Source: Effrenium voratum (taxonomy: Eukaryota > Sar > Dinophyceae > Suessiales > Symbiodiniaceae). From it: a DNA stretch of 64,000 nt. Position numbers and translations under genes: made by a program. The stretch is from the NCBI GenBank assembly GCA_963377175.1, contig CAUJNA010000585.1, positions 1-64,000 on the forward strand, given 5' to 3'. Shown here in pieces: positions 40,257-51,079 of the stretch. The notes beneath the pieces were generated by a model. That model did no database searches. It was not told the DNA's origin and saw nothing but the letters and a program-made list of their open reading frames with translations. Every line of letters begins with the position of its first letter. Position 1 is the stretch's first letter.

Positions 40257-40679
40257 AGTCTATTTTAGTGGGGATTGGGATGTTCACTGGGAGCACGGGC
40301 TTTTGACCCATGGCCAAGTGTTGGGTCGCCGAGGTTGCGAAGATCATCCACAAGGTGAGATTGGGCCAGTCTCATTTTGAAACTTGACTCGCGTTGGCAG
40401 CAGTTTTGCTGGAAGCAGCCTTGGGAGGTGCATGACGAGAAGGACAAAGACTTCGAGTTGGAGATTTCTTGGATTTGCCCAGCATCAAAGCACGAGGTGC
40501 CTTTCATAGGGTGGAAATACAACAGTCTTTTTTTCTTCTTTTAATTACGTGGGGCCATTTTGAGGGCTTCAAAGGGAAGCCACGAGGAAAAGCACCATTT
40601 TGGGGGTTACCTGAGTAGCTTGATGCTTTGCTGGGATTGGAGCCTTGCATTTGAATTACGTTTGTTTCGCGCCAGCACG

Positions 40680-40800
40680 CGCAAGTGCCGGCGGAGCAGA
40701 GGAAGGCTGCAGAAACAGAGGCAAAACGGATCCTCGAGGCGGAGCAGGAGGCGAAACCGAGTTCTGTGGAAGTGGATGTGTGGAGCGGAAGATGGGCTTT
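40680..40800 (+). CDS. Exon-like charged coiled-coil piece
   Basis: Reads AQVPAEQRKAAETEAKRILE then AEQEAKPSSVEVDVW, a plausible host exon without defined borders. Product not recognised. Confidence 0.3.
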
Positions 40801-41638
40801 TCAGAGTTGAACGCAGATAATACAGGTACCGGTGCTTCCCCGGCAACAATGTCAGAAAAATGACTTGCCAACATGTCGATCCAGCAAAGGAGTGCCCACT
40901 TGCTCGGAGCTTGCTGTGTGTGGTGCCAGGATGACTGACCGATGGAAAGACCAGCTGAATGAGCCAGCAGAGGGAAATGCAACAACTGATCAAACTAGGC
41001 ATGTTGGCAGAGACAGGCGGTGCATGCCAATGTTTGATGTCATGTGTACGTACCTTGGCCTTCGGACGCCCAAAGCCAAACCTCAGCACGGCCACAGCTA
41101 GCGTCCAAGTAGACATAGTGCAAGGAACAGGCAACTGGCAAGGACGTGCTGCTGCGCCATGCAAAAATAATTCCGATCCTTGCCGCATATGCGAAATCTT
41201 CTTTCCAGAGGCTGATAGAAACTGGGCCACCCTTGGTCACCACATGGCCATTTGTGTCTACGCGAGTAAAGCAGAAGTTCCAGAGCGCTGTCACCGGACT
41301 CGTGTTGCGGCTCCCAGCCTTTCTGTGGGCCGGCGTTGCCATGCTGCAGCTTGGCCTTATGTGATTGACGGTGTCCAATTTTCTGGCCTGATTCCAGTGT
41401 GTCGGCGGGAGGTAGTACTTGGGACGCCTGATTCGCACATTGAGGTATAGATCTTAGCTTCTCTTCCTTTTCCAGTCTTATTACACTTTCACCAATCATG
41501 GGTCTTGAAGAGAACCAGCTATCATGGTACCATTTGTGACCAAGCTGACAACATCTCAGAATCCCTGGAAGTAGCCGGCTTGTGAAATGAAAACACTCGC
41601 AAACACTCACAAACTGCCCACATACACATTAAACAAAC

Positions 41639-41640
<2 letters not shown>

Positions 41641-41669
<29 letters not shown>
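41641..41669. repeat. (CA)n microsatellite
   Basis: About fourteen CA units. Confidence 0.9.
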
Positions 41670-41674
<5 letters not shown>

Positions 41675-42273
41675 GCAGCCTTGGGGAGAGTGCACTGGTT
41701 TTTGTTCATCAGCTTTCCAAGTTCTGTGATCGTGTTTTGTATTCTTCTGGTAGCGCAGGCATTGGACTCAGAGACAGAGTGTGCGGGAGCCACATTTTGT
41801 GTCAACATGTGTCAACGCTGATATGATGCTTCGTTGTTGTCAAGACAACCACCACTAGATGTACATTTCGCCATTCCAGCCTTTTGTCATGAGAGGAACC
41901 GAACACACTCACAGGACTGGCATCACGGCATCACACTTTGGCCTGGTTTCTTCCCATCAACGACATTCTTGCTCAGCAGTCAGCAGTTCTTCTGCATGCC
42001 TCTGACTCAGGCGTGCGTCGCGGCTGGTCCCGCGGCTGCAAAAATAAGTTTTGACTTTTTGGGCTGTGGCCACTCGCCCAATATTGGCAATGCAAGAGAG
42101 CTATTTAGATTTGACCAGTTTGTCCCTTGGTGAATCACCAGAGAATGTTGGAAAGGAGTCACCTAGCACGGGCCCTGCAGGGTCTCGGTTCTGCTTCCAT
42201 TGTTGTCATGGAGCCAATACACTGTTGCTCAGAACTCTTTTTTTGTGCTGGCATCGAACCCTGGCCCGAGCAG

Positions 42274-42304
42274 ACACACACGCACACACACACACACACA
42301 CACA
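42274..42304. repeat. (CA)n microsatellite
   Basis: About fifteen CA units with one CG interruption. Confidence 0.9.
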
Positions 42305-43128
42305 GAGTCTAGCATTGCAGAGGCATATTGCGCCAGGCAAAGGTCCTGACTGTTGCATGCTGCACATTGTGTGGAGGCAGGGTGCTTGAGCCGAAATCCG
42401 CGGATTTGCCTTTTAGCTTGCTGAGACTGGATGAAGGCATCTTGAAAATGCCATGGGGCACACAGACGAATTCATCTTCTTTGCAACGATTCAGCGGCAT
42501 AGCATATGGTGATGTGCTATTTCTTACCTCACCAAGGGGGAAGAACGGGCATTTTCCTTTTCCCCAGTTTTTTTTTTATATTCCTGGGAGTGGTTGCCAG
42601 AATCAGGATGCAACTCCAGATTGCTCCCATCAGAGCTCTTCTTCCCAACAGGTCCCTTGACTGACCTCCCCATGCCCAAATCAGCGCCGCTACCAAATCC
42701 ATCAGTCAGGGGCTGGCAGACATCAGAGGGGGAAACGAGTGAACCGGGTGGGATGGCACAAACACCATTTGCGGTCGTTTGCAGGTCAGCAGGCCGCTTG
42801 GCTGGCACCTAGTGAGTTGCCACTTATGCGGGAATTCAGAGGTTTAAGGGATGGGTCCACAATCGAATCCAAACCGTTTTCTAGATGATCTATCCTTCTC
42901 CAGGTCAATGTGTACGTGACAGCTGATGATCTCACCCTGGCCACAGATGCCCAGACGAAAGCCGCCCAGGCAGGCAAATCATGCAGGAATCGCATGGAAG
43001 ACAACTGGAAAGCTTACAACGATTTGCAGTGAGGTGTGATAGTTGGCTGGCTCCCCCACAAAACTGTTCCTGCCAGCTTTGGAAGAGGTGATGACAAGAG
43101 GTGACAATGCTCAGATGCAAGCGATATT

Positions 43129-43229
43129 TGGGTGTGTCGTTTTTTGTGGGTATCTTCTTTTGGTTTGTTTTTAAAGGGAAACCAAAAGGAGCACACCCAT
43201 TTTTGGGCTCTCCTAAAAAGACACACCCA
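43129..43229. mobile_element. 101-bp foldback (MITE-like) element
   Basis: Outer arms TGGGTGTGTCgTTTTT (43,129-43,144) and AAAAAGACACACCCA (43,215-43,229) pair with one bulged base. An inner pair CTTTTGGTTT / AAACCAAAAG lies near the centre. No clear target-site duplication was seen. Confidence 0.6.
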
Positions 43230-44269
43230 CTGGCGCTCAATTCTGCGAGGCGTGCCTCAAAGGCAGCAGCATGACGATAGAGGTGCCTGGGGGCAGGTTG
43301 CGGTGAGTGGCTGACGGTTTTGGGGAGCAGGCTTTGGCGGACGGTTAGCCTGGCGGACTGGTCAAATTGAGGTTTGCAAGGCGAGCGCTTCTGCCCCACC
43401 ACCTCTTTGTTGCAAAATGTCAGTGAATGTCACTACAGGGACATGCATGCCTTTGTGACTAGCACAGCACGACCAGAGCAGCAATGAAGCAGCTTCCCCA
43501 ATCACAGCAGGTAGACTCGTCCATTTTTTAGGATACTGGGGCACACCGACCACTGGTGGACGAGCTGATCCTGCCAGGACCGTGCAGACGTGCGGGCGCA
43601 GTTGGAGGAGGCCGCTGCTGGCAACGTCCTGCTCGAAATCATGCGGGACAGCCACGGAGCTTTATTTTTTGCATGGGAACAGGCCTGAGCTTTGCGATGC
43701 TTCATCCATTGTGGGACAGCAGCACGTTGAACGCTTGGTGCTTCGTCCCGGCTTTATGGCCACTGCACAGCAGGGTGCTGCTTAATCCTTCTAGGCTGAA
43801 CTCCATGGTGAGCATCGCCTCAATACTTTCTCCGCCTCTTCACCATTTTGTGAATTTTCAATGTCAAACCGTTCTTGATGGCTGGGCAATGAACGGCAAG
43901 CAGCTTTGTAAGCAAAGTGGCGACTCGTCTTTCTTAGATGCCTGCAAAGGCATGTGTTCCTTTCACAGGAGTCCAAGAGCCAAAGCGAGATGACGGACTT
44001 GTTGGTGAGCAAGTTGCCGCCAGCAGTGGCCAGAACGGCAGTGCCCTTAGCAACCTGGCAGCAAAGGAGTGGCTAGTCTTGATGACCTTGCGGAACAAGG
44101 CAGGCGACTGGCAATTTTTTGTGGGAAGCCATGCTCACATTACAAATGCCACAAAACACTTGACATTCACGCCAGGCAAGGCATGGAGCAAGGTGGTTGC
44201 CAAAGAGGAGTCCCACCTTTTTAGTTGGCATAGGTTCCGATCGGGCACACAAGTGTTCTGCACTGAGGT

Positions 44270-44378
44270 GATGTTTTTCGTTACTTTAGCCACCTATATG
44301 CTGATCTGCTGCTGGACAGCGCTGCCCTGCTGCAAGTGCTGCCGCTGTTTCCAGAGGCGTGGAGGTCACGGCGGCAGC
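44270..44378 (+). CDS. Exon-like: membrane segment plus CCxCC loop (prominin-like?)
   Basis: Reads VMFFVTLATYMLICCWTALP then CCKCCRCFQRRGGHGGS. A transmembrane helix followed by a Cys-rich CC.CC..C loop and a GG is the layout after TM1 in prominins. The open frame extends upstream to 43,938 but splice sites inside it (TTACTTTAG at 44,289) make the start uncertain. Confidence 0.35.
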
Positions 44379-45185
44379 GTTAGGCGTTTGGCGTTGAAGA
44401 TGCTGGTGGCTGAGACGGACTGATTAGGCGTAGAAATCTGATTCTTGATATGATTCTTTACGTAACAGTTCTTGTTTGTTAGCTAGGAAGCTGAGCCGGA
44501 GCCTGCTTGGCACAGCTGGGCAGGACGCTTCCAAGGGATTGTTGGCAGATGCATCCTGGAAATGTTTCGCGCATCGCGCAAACGCATGCAGTCCCGCCAA
44601 ACAATCTGCAGTCGGGCAGGTACAGGGTAGGGGATAGTGCAAAGATGTGCAAAGTATGGGCTTGAAAGATCTTGCGGCAAGTTCTCATTTCAGATATGCG
44701 GGCAACCAGATCGCTTTGCAGCTGGGACTCATCGAACCTCAAAGCAAAGAAGGAAATTCAAGGTGTGACTGGGAATACCGGACTGGATTAGACTTACCGG
44801 CAACTAAGATGAGTCGGGATGCCACAGTCCAGGCAACGGAAGATCGCCTTTGGTCTGAAATTGGTCGTCTTGTTGTTGAGCCTTGTCTGCACACTCAATG
44901 GCTCATACTCAAGTCACAGCCAACAAGTGTGGTTGCCCGCGGAATGCTGAGAAGCGTTTGCCACAGTCCCACATGACCACTCGCTATGCTTCCTTGGCAA
45001 CCCGTTATATAAATGAAACAAATGGCTCTGGCCGCCGATATTTCGGTCGCTGCTTGTGTTAGTGCCTGCTTAATTGATTATGCGCTTGGTTGTTTGTGCT
45101 GGTGTGTGTGTGTGTGTTTTGGTTTCGGCGGTGAACGGAGTGCCAGTCCCCGGACCCCGCGGGATTCGAACTTTCTATTGTGCAG

Positions 45186-45304
45186 CGGAAAGGGGGGAGG
45201 AGGTGGGGTTGCGTGATGGCAAGGCTGTTTGCTACCTGAGGATTGGCGGCATGGTTATGGCTCTTGTCATCGTCAGCAGCCTTTCCACCCGCGGCTATGA
45301 CAAG
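45186..45304 (+). CDS. Exon-like: second membrane segment
   Basis: Between TCTATTGTGCAG and AAG/GTGGGC one frame reads ERGEEVGLRDGKAVCYLRIG then GMVMALVIVSSLSTRGYDK. This would be TM2 of the same prominin-like protein. The phase with the preceding piece does not match exactly. Confidence 0.3.
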
Positions 45305-47526
45305 GTGGGCTTTGTCCTGTGCTTCTTGGTGTGTTGACAACATTAGAAGGAGGATCATCGGTTTTTGCTTTCTGAGTTGGCCACATAGTCAGATACTCAC
45401 ATGAGGCTGGCTATAAGAAGAGCCGTCTTCTCGTGGGCGTCGCTAACCTCATAATTCTTGATTGTCCATGTCAAAGTAGATAGTTTTGCAAGCCAGTGCC
45501 CTTGAATCTGTATGCAACTTAAGGTGTGGGTTTGCCAAATCTTGGCCAGAGCACTCCACAGATCCATTTAAATCTAGATCTGTTCTTTGCTGTCCTGTTC
45601 ACGTTTATGTTTTGCTCCTGACCTACAGTGGTGCACACCTCAGGCCGTAGAGGGCTTCGATGTCACCAACTGCGCTGCTGCATCCATGGAGCCTTGGGCA
45701 AAGCACAAGATGAGAGGCCGTTGAAACCCCCGTTGTTGGCATTCCTGTAGCTGCAGTTATCGCAACACCTCAGTCTTGTGCCGGAGGGTTGTGTTTGTTT
45801 GCAGTTGTGGCTGGGTGCTTCCCAACCTGTTGTGCAATCGCCATTGCAAAGATCATTTTTCCACACCTCACGTGTTTTTTGCAGGTCCCAACACCAGACT
45901 TTCTCAATCATGGCTTTTGACATGAATATGTTTCGCATGTTTCTATGCATCAGATGCAACTTCCCAACTGCCCCAATCTACCCTTTAGGAGCGACGTTTC
46001 TGGATGAATTGTCTCTGGCAACAGGTTCAGAGCAAAGTTGTCTCACATGAGCAACTCTCAATGGTTTCATCGGTGTACGGTGTCTGGCCATTGGGAGTCC
46101 ACTCAACATTTGCACATGTGTAGCAGGGAGCATTGTCCATACCTGACATGTGAATGTTCGGTGTGAGGATTATATTGCTATTCTGCCGTGGGCCCAGGTC
46201 AATGCTAGCTTGCAGGGTCAGGCAGACCCCCACTTCCTGGGTCTGATTCCCGTGCTCAACATCTTCAACGAGCTGGAAGGTGCTTGCTGCCAATTGGGTT
46301 GCGTTTGAGTATCGCTGGCTTGCATCAAAGGGTCATTCAGCTAAGAATTGATGGCGATTGGCTTCGGCCCGCGTGCGGCTGAACCCAATGAACTCCATTT
46401 GCAGAATGGACTGGTCAACCCCAACTAACCAACTTGCTGACTGACAGGAGCCTAAGTGTGCACTTCCAAATCAGGGGGCAGACTTGCCAGAACTCTTGAG
46501 CTGGTGAGTTGAAAGGTTGCCAATGCGGGCTGCGGGATCGAGCGATTGCCAGGTAGCCTCCAGGAGAGCTCTACATTCATCACAGACCTGCGCGCCTTGC
46601 TGCTGGATACCAAAGCAGCTTGCCTTGGCTCTCTGCCCCAAGCCACCTGTCCTAAGCCATCAATCCCAGTCAAAACGGGACTTGCCAGGGCGCGCACGTT
46701 TTCTGTTTTTTGAACTCCGGCTCTTGCGCTCGTCTTCAGTTTTTCAGGCCTACATACTTATTTGGTGCCAGCAAGGCTCCTAAAGCATTGCAGACCAAAG
46801 CAAGGGAGACACAATGAATCTTGGGCATTCGAACCAAGGACATCACGGATGCAGTGAAGGTCGCAACAGCTGCCTGGCTTGCATACACCCGATTTGGAAG
46901 ATAGCCACTGTTCGGGTCAAGCTATGGCGGATCAGCAGACTAAAATGTTCGCTTGGCTTGCATTTGCCATCAAACACCCTTCAAGATCTTACTTAAGTGG
47001 AGCATTCTGCAAAGTTAAGATGAGTATTCACTTTGTTGATTGGCATCTTGGTGCGCAGATTTGGTTGGCTTGCGAGGCCACTCTGGACATGCTTGCTGCA
47101 ATGCTGGCGGACTCGAGGAATACTTTGCCGACGGGCACACTCCACGAATGTGGCGGCCCCAGAAACTTTCCAAGAGCTGTCTAGCTGCTTGCACTTTTCG
47201 ACCGTGAGGGAACCAGGTCATAGTTATCCTCAAGAAGGGAGCAGCCGAAGCACAGCAGGCAGCACAGCCATTGTGGGCATGAATCAATCCACCATTGCGT
47301 CTAGACTCACCAAGGTCTGGCGTGTGGCCCTCTGGCAACCACGCTCTCCCAGGCAGGGTGCAGTCTGTGGGGCCTTTGCCTGGCTTCGAATCTAGAGCCA
47401 TGTGCATAAAGTTCAATTCCGTCTCCAACTCGCTGCAGCTTCTGCCGGCACAAGCACTGGTTTTCGTGTATCTGTATCCTTTCCTTTGTTAAACTATGCA
47501 TGAGCGGTTTTCTTGCGCTTTTGAGG

Positions 47527-47630
47527 TCAGCGTCAGCCTTTCAAGCGGCACCGCTGCTGCGCTAAGTGCTGCGCGAGAGGAGGTGGATCAGCAGCTGTCA
47601 GGGAGCTTCTCAGAGAGGAAGATGGGGGTG
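47527..47630 (+). CDS. Exon-like: helical extracellular-loop segment
   Basis: Reads FEVSVSLSSGTAAALSAARE then EVDQQLSGSFSERKMG and ends at a GGTGAGCTC donor-like site. Alternating helices of this type fit a prominin loop but are not diagnostic. Confidence 0.3.
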
Positions 47631-49000
47631 AGCTCTACCAAGGGTGAAGTGATGTTTGGTACTCAGATGGACAACAAGCCAGAAGGCCCAGCACAACGCA
47701 CGAACAAGCTTGAAAAGTGCCTGAAATTGAGAGGCTGCCTTGAAATAGAGACTCTGCATTCCTTTGTAGAATTCCCCGCTGTGATGGAATTTGTCCAAGG
47801 GTTTGTTTGCTTGACTTGCCCGAGGCTCTCTTACAAGCATCCAGAACTCCATGACTAGTGTGGCTCGGCTGGTAGTTGTAAGAGTGGGTGGGCCTCCAGT
47901 GCGAGTTGATGTGACATACCGCAGCGAGGCCACAGCGCCACTGGTGGAACTGAAGCAGACTATCAAGTCGCCCAGCTGCAGCTGTGCGCGCGCCTGGGAT
48001 TCTCCGATCCCTTCGCCTCATTGCGAGGTCCTCCTTCACCCCCTTCGTCAGCGACACCCTCATGGAGCAGCTGTCGGAGGGCCTGAACAGCAACGGGTGC
48101 GGCTGGGGAGGGGGCACCAGCTGACAGCCCCATTTTCCGACTCACGTTGTGCCCCTCGTCCTCGACAGGACGATTGCCAGCGTCGCCATGATAGGCCCCT
48201 AAGCTGCAGCAAAGCAAGCTTGAAGCTGGACGAGGGCTCCTTTTGCAGCATTTCTTCTTTCTGCTGGTTACTTGAGGGGAGCACCTTCCAGGTTGGTCTC
48301 CTTCTGGCCTGCTTTCACCACCCTTCCTGATTTTGGTCTCCCAAACAAAAACTCCAGGAGTATTGACGTGCGAGTGCGCGGCTTCGAAAGCATGTCAGGA
48401 CTGGCTGGTGTGCTCGCACTCTTTGCAATGTGGACAACTGTCATGTGGATCTGCTGCGAGAAGTCGTCAAATCCAGAAAGTGCCTTGACTTGAAACCTGC
48501 CTGTGCAGGGAAGGTGCAGGTTGAGGAAGTTGGGATGTTCCAGTCATGCTGTGTTGCAAGCATGAGACGTCAAGCTCAAAACTCTGGCGTTGACCTAGAT
48601 ATGGGTGAAGCATCTGTTAGGCAGTTGTTGCACGGAGCAAAGAGGGGTCCAATTGGCGCGCAGATGATGATGGAAAGCGCCACAACAAGTGCGTGCACCG
48701 CCTCGCCTGCTGCACTTGGTGCTGCGGCCTTCTGGCACGAAAGTGGGGACGTGGGAGGGGGAGCAGCGGGAAAGATCAGATCCAAAGCGGTTTGGAAGCT
48801 TTTTCCTACGCAGGAAATGCTATTAGGGTTGGGACCAGTCATTCTTTGCTTCATTCGCGTTGACTTGGTCTCTATGTTGCAGGAGTGCGACTATTGAAGT
48901 ATTCGACGGCTCAAAAGCACTGCTAAACAGGATGTGACTTGTAGCAAGAGCAAAGGGTCATTCACTGACAGATTTTTGCTCCGCGTGGTTGAGGCACCAG

Positions 49001-49150
49001 ATCTTGAAAGTCTTCTTTCCGCGCCAAGGCTGCTACTACATCATGCTGGGATTTTTGTTGGGTGGAATATTGCTGGTAGTGGCAGTGCCACTCTCCTCCA
49101 TGTGCTTGATCATGGAGGACATCACCAGCTCGGGCTCTCAGTTTAGTGTC
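49001..49150 (+). CDS. Exon-like: third membrane segment
   Basis: After GAGGCACCAG (AG at 48,999-49,000) the frame reads ILKVFFPRQGCYYIMLGFLL then GGILLVVAVPLSSMCLIMED, a strong transmembrane helix followed by a Cys and acidic residues, comparable to the later membrane segments of prominins. The 3' limit is uncertain. Confidence 0.35.
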
Positions 49151-49414
49151 CGAAGGGACCCAAATTTGGCCCGCTGTCAAAGGCTTGACGGCTACGCCTG
49201 CTGCTCGAGTCATGGAGCCGTTTGATATGGATTGACAGTCGCAGATCGTTTTGGCCCTGGACGGTAGCCAACCATGACTTCCCTCATTCTCCCAAGCCAT
49301 GTGGAAAATGTCAAAGCTGATATGACTGCCAGCACCTCTACCTGCAGCACCTGTTTGTGCGAGATTGAGCAAAAGTGGCAGAAGCGCTGGGGGGAAAGGG
49401 GGCCGGGGGGGGGG

Positions 49415-49690
49415 CTTTCTGTGTTTTGCGGATCCTTCACACAATCACGTGTGTCACGCAACCATTTTTTGCCCGAAGCCCTTCTTGAGTACATGCTAAA
49501 CAGCGTGCACAAAAGAGCCATTGCTCGTGCTTACGGGATAGAGTACCGGACATCCTTTAACCAGGACACATCCTGAGCTTCCTCAACATCCATCGATACT
49601 TCCCTATCGGTTCGATCCGGGGACGCAGTGAACAGTGTCAATAGTGGGCATATCCTTGCGTGGTTATTAGCCCCAGATACAGGCCACAAT
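49415..49690. repeat. Diverged duplication, copy 1
   Basis: Shares with 50,893-51,072, in the same order, TCTGTGTTTT, AATCAC.TGT..TCACGCAACCATTT, ACATCC.GAGCTTCC.CAA, GGGACGCAGTGA and GTGGGCA.ATC. Copy 1 has about 90 extra bases. Confidence 0.65.
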
Positions 49691-50892
49691 TGCGATAGTG
49701 GAGCAGGTGTTCCAGACAAACGAAGATGTCACCAGATGGAGAAGTCTTCATGGACATGAGCGCAGGCCGACCAGGCGGAAGCGCCGAGGACTTCCGAAAG
49801 GGAGCTGCAAGCAAGCATCTTTGTCAACTCCTCAGTCTCTTCAACCACCGGGAGAAACAACGGCTTTGGAGATTCAAATCATGGAGCGACCTCATGTCTA
49901 CAATCACGCAGTCCGCAGCCGCAGCAAGCTGCAGGAAGCGCGCCGCGTCTTCCACGCCCATCAGACAGTTGCCGGATTGACAGTGAGAGAAGAGATGACG
50001 GCTTCTCAAACACCAGTGCGGCACGCGCGCAGGACGCCAGCGAAGCAGCGAACGTACGAAGCGGCAGGAACTTTATCATCCCGACGTTGGCCTGATCAAC
50101 GCGCTGCTCAATGAGGTGAGACGTCGTTCACCAACCAGATCACCGCAATTTGCCACGCGCGACTTGATCAGCGCAGAGAGGCCACAGCGACCGACAGGGT
50201 CAGGTCGCGACCGGGCCTTTCCGGACTGCCTCGCGACGCACTGTTTCATTGCGACGCGCAAGAATATGGACGAGCAGGAATGGGAAAGAAATCAACGCTC
50301 GCAGCTGTGCATTCTGGCTCGTCGCTCGTCCACAGAGTGTGTTAATCGCGTCAACAACGATATCTTCTTGTGATTTTGATTGGCGCGCGCCACTCATGGC
50401 CTAACAGGCCGGAGTGTCCACAACAGCAGGGCAAGGCAAACCAATGGCAGCATTGGCGCAATGCTCCTCAGCGTAGCGAGCAGGATTGGACTGACTACGG
50501 TGGATGGTCAGTCAACAAGACACACCTTAAGTCTGAATCCTGGAACAACTGGCACTGACTTCCAGCGACAAAAGATGACGTTACCCCCTTAGAAAACGTC
50601 ACGAGTGAAGGCGATATCGTGGACCGACAGACCCACGCGTGACTTCAACACCTTCAAATGTTTTTCACTTCGATTGATGACTCATTTACGTGGACATCAT
50701 CTATATGGATATCTTTCCGAGGTCAGAGTTTTGCGCCACATGTTTTGACAACGCCAGCTGCCTCAATACATCAAGGGTCAGCGCGCAGAGATGTTTCAAG
50801 GACAGAAAGGGCTGCGGAAGTTTTCGTTGTAACATAAATGGCTACGGCGTGCAACTCGATGCTGAAGGTCGAGAGGGCTTTGTGTCTGTTTT

Positions 50893-51072
50893 GCTCTGTG
50901 TTTTCCAGATGCTTGACCCGCACGCAAATCACATGTTTCACGCAACCATTTCTGGCAGCAGCATGGAGTGCCGACCAGGCACATCCCGAGCTTCCCCAAT
51001 CCAGGGACGCAGTGAGCCGTGACACTGGTGGGCAGATCTTTCCAGGCCTATTCACCCCCTGTACGGGCCCAA
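50893..51072. repeat. Diverged duplication, copy 2
   Basis: Partner of 49,415-49,690, about 1.4 kb downstream and in the same orientation. Neither copy has a recognisable product. Confidence 0.65.
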
Positions 51073-51079
51073 CACTTGT

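Noticed and set aside
45150..45180. GTTCGAATCCC-like B box on the minus strand
   Set aside because: Flanking bases cannot form a T stem, so it is not treated as a tRNA.
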